A DNA stretch of 36,339 nt from Halieaceae bacterium MED-G27 (lineage in GTDB: Bacteria > Pseudomonadota > Gammaproteobacteria > Pseudomonadales > Halieaceae): contig NTKA01000020.1 in the NCBI GenBank assembly GCA_002456975.1, positions 1-36,339 of the forward strand, in the 5' to 3' direction. Made by a program: the position numbers and the translations under genes. Positions 35,110 to 36,339 of this stretch are shown piece after piece. The number at the start of each line of letters is the position of its first letter. Position 1 is the stretch's first letter. Under the pieces are notes generated by a model. It had not been told where the DNA came from and did no database searches. It saw nothing but the letters and a program-made list of their open reading frames with translations.

Positions 35110-35826
35110 TTACTGTTTCGCCCAACCTTTGAGGATCTGTATTTGAGACGTGTTGACTACCGTCCTCATGCTACCGACCTCTCTGTTAAATTCAGCAAAT
35201 GCGGGGTGTGCTAGCAGTTTTTCGCTGATGGCATTCAGTTCGGGAATCGATGTTGCGCCCGTCCAAACCCAATGCGAAAACTGGTCGCGCCCAAAGTAAA
35301 TCGCTCCAATTCCGTAGGATCGAAGATCGATATCTTCGGCCGCTGACGCCATCATTTTTCCATACGCAGCACCGTAAGCTGCCTGATCTTTGGGATTAAC
35401 GTTGATGTTAAACTTCGAGAAGGTTGTGTCTTGCGTCCAATCATTAGCATCAACCAATGCGGGGCCCATATATTGCATTGTAGGTACGGTTCCAGCTTCG
35501 GCGAGTTCCCGTAAAAATTGTATGCCGCTATCACAAGTTCGCATCAGTTCAACCGCTTTGGCCTGATCACTTGAAGTTTGGAAGGTGTTGATAACGAAAT
35601 GCGTAGATGTGTAGCTGCCGTTAAAAATTTCTTGTGACAGCGCAACATCGGCTGGATATTGCTTTCCGCAATCCGAGGCCCAGAACCGATCCATTGACTC
35701 GACTAAAGCTGCGGGATTGGCTACCTGGAGGTGATAAAAGGCGTAGTACGGGCCGTTGTCTTTGTGATTATCTGCGAAAGAAGTGGCAGCGAATAACATG
35801 GCCACTAGGGTTGTTAGTAACTTCAT
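35110..35826 (-). CDS. exported protein of unknown function with two similar halves
   Basis: A 238-aa protein that I do not recognise. A signal peptide (MKLLTTLVAMLFAATSFAD, about 1-19) indicates export to the periplasm. The mature part seems to be a tandem of two domains: YYAFYHLQVANPAALVESMD (about 27-46) and FSKFNINVNPKDQAAYGAAY (about 140-159) occupy equivalent positions, each a beta-strand followed by a helix. This layout recalls the dimeric alpha/beta-barrel (ABM-like) fold, but that is inference. Two Cys residues occur in the first half. GGGAG lies just upstream of the ATG; an in-frame ATG much further upstream would hide the signal peptide. The gene stands alone, convergent with galK. 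Confidence 0.75.
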   Translation of the reverse strand: MKLLTTLVAMLFAATSFADNHKDNGPYYAFYHLQVANPAALVESMDRFWASDCGKQYPADVALSQEIFNGSYTSTHFVINTFQTSSDQAKAVELMRTCDSGIQFLRELAEAGTVPTMQYMGPALVDANDWTQDTTFSKFNINVNPKDQAAYGAAYGKMMASAAEDIDLRSYGIGAIYFGRDQFSHWVWTGATSIPELNAISEKLLAHPAFAEFNREVGSMRTVVNTSQIQILKGWAKQ

Positions 35827-35864
35827 GGGTGACTCCCCCGTTAGTTCATCTGATTGATCGCTTT

Positions 35865-35928
35865 GCGTTGCGTATCCAAAAAGTCTTCGCAACGCCATAA
35901 GTATGGTTGGCCGCGTTGTTTTTGCCAG
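35865..35928 (-). promoter_or_regulatory. putative promoter and inverted-repeat operator of the exported protein gene
   Basis: On the minus strand, CTGGCA (35923-35928) and CATACT (35900-35905) are separated by 17 bases, each matching the sigma-70 consensus at 4 of 6. A perfect 8-bp inverted repeat, GCGTTGCG (35865-35872) with CGCAACGC (35888-35895), lies right at the predicted start of transcription. It could be an operator or a 5' mRNA hairpin. Confidence 0.4.
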
Positions 35929-36021
35929 ATTATTTGCAAGTGGCGGTTCGCAGTAAGTGGTTAAAAAACCAGCTCCGTGGAGACTTTGTGTCATGGAGCG
36001 GCTAAGCGTTCAGTCGATTGG

Positions 36022-36060
36022 TGGCGGAAGAGGTAGGAGTCGAACCCACATTTTCTACCA
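36022..36060 (-). other. tRNA 3'-end fragment (possible att site)
   Basis: On the minus strand this reads as the end of a tRNA: T-stem GTGGG, T-loop TTCGACT, T-stem CCTAC, a 3' acceptor strand CTCTTCC, discriminator G and CCA. The matching 5' acceptor strand (GGAAGAG), D-arm and anticodon arm are not found in the following 270 bases. Discriminator G would suit Ser or Sec. A 3'-only tRNA end is the usual mark left by tyrosine-integrase elements that insert in tRNA genes. A decayed tRNA gene is the other option. Confidence 0.5.
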
Positions 36061-36339
36061 TATATAAATCAATAGCTTAGGCGTCTGTCTTGACCTGTTG
36101 ACAGCATAAATTGTACCAGCCGATGTAGCAAACCTGAGCAGAAATTAGGGACGGGATGGGCAAAACTCTCGTCACAGTCGCAATAGTTCCACGCCAGACA
36201 CATCAGAAGCCAATTTAAAAAAAAGAAACCTCTCGCTACGCTCTTTTCATTGCATCAACAAAAGCGGATTTATGAAATTGGCGTCCCTATCTGCGCGGTG
36301 TTGGGGGTGAGTCTCTGTAAACGGTATCAACTTCCCACT

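Larger units (their letters stand above)
35827..36339. other. right-end non-coding region
   Basis: About 510 bases without a credible gene. It contains the promoter/inverted repeat of the minus-strand gene, the 3' tRNA fragment (36022-36060), then a more A+T-rich stretch with an 8-bp inverted repeat, TAGGGACG (36146-36153) and CGTCCCTA (36282-36289). The region right of the tRNA fragment looks different in composition from the chromosome to its left. Confidence 0.5.

Noticed and set aside
36022-36130. A complete tRNA gene on the minus strand.
   Set aside because: No 5' acceptor strand, D-arm or anticodon arm could be fitted upstream of the T-arm.
1-36339. CRISPR arrays, complete insertion sequences or defence islands.
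   Set aside because: No regularly spaced repeats, transposase or recognisable defence gene was found on reading the window.

Overview
The window is a core chromosomal segment of a Gram-negative gammaproteobacterium. The clearest reason is the classic order rpsB-tsf-pyrH-frr-uppS-cdsA-dxr-rseP-bamA-skp-lpxD-fabZ-lpxA-lpxB-rnhB-dnaE, followed further on by the gammaproteobacterial block alaS-lysC-csrA with a tRNA-Ser(GCT). Moderate G+C, a TonB receptor, and secreted DUF1800/DUF1501 proteins would fit a marine heterotroph, perhaps of the Cellvibrionales/Halieaceae type. That placement is inference and was not tested.

Layout. 1-18827: one long plus-strand run of 18 genes. It opens with an rpsB leader carrying a structured, S2-type RNA. 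It continues through translation factors (rpsB, tsf, frr), UMP kinase, isoprenoid and phospholipid enzymes (uppS, cdsA, dxr), the envelope-stress protease rseP, outer-membrane assembly (bamA, skp), the first steps of lipid A synthesis (lpxD, fabZ, lpxA, lpxB), RNase HII and the replicative polymerase subunit dnaE. Most of the later genes touch or overlap, so they are probably co-transcribed and translationally coupled. After dnaE, where many relatives carry accA, there are instead a Nudix protein with a lipoprotein signal and a small DUF1244 protein. 18828-21456: an intergenic region with a good Fur box, then a FecA-like TonB receptor. 21459-26100: greB (minus strand), a secreted M23 peptidase, a Trm112/YcaR-like protein, a HIT protein and alaS. 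26210-28903: lysC, csrA (with a CsrA-like site over its own ribosome-binding site), a TauD-like dioxygenase and tRNA-Ser(GCT) on the minus strand.

29206-34888: a secreted DUF1800 gene interrupted by a single in-frame TAA, its usual partner DUF1501 with a Tat-like signal, and the Leloir genes galT and galK. 35110-35826 (minus strand): an exported protein of unknown function with two similar halves and an inverted repeat at its presumed transcription start. 36022-36060: the 3' end only of a tRNA gene, which looks like an attachment-site remnant; an integrated element may begin there and run out of the window.

Most of the window is ordinary housekeeping DNA. The points most worth checking are the in-frame stop in the DUF1800 gene, the methionine at the acyl-chain ruler position of LpxA (predicting 3-OH-C10 lipid A), the lipoprotein Nudix enzyme overlapping dnaE, the csrA leader site, the unknown duplicated exported protein, and the tRNA fragment at the right edge. 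I found no CRISPR array, intact insertion sequence or clear new defence system.
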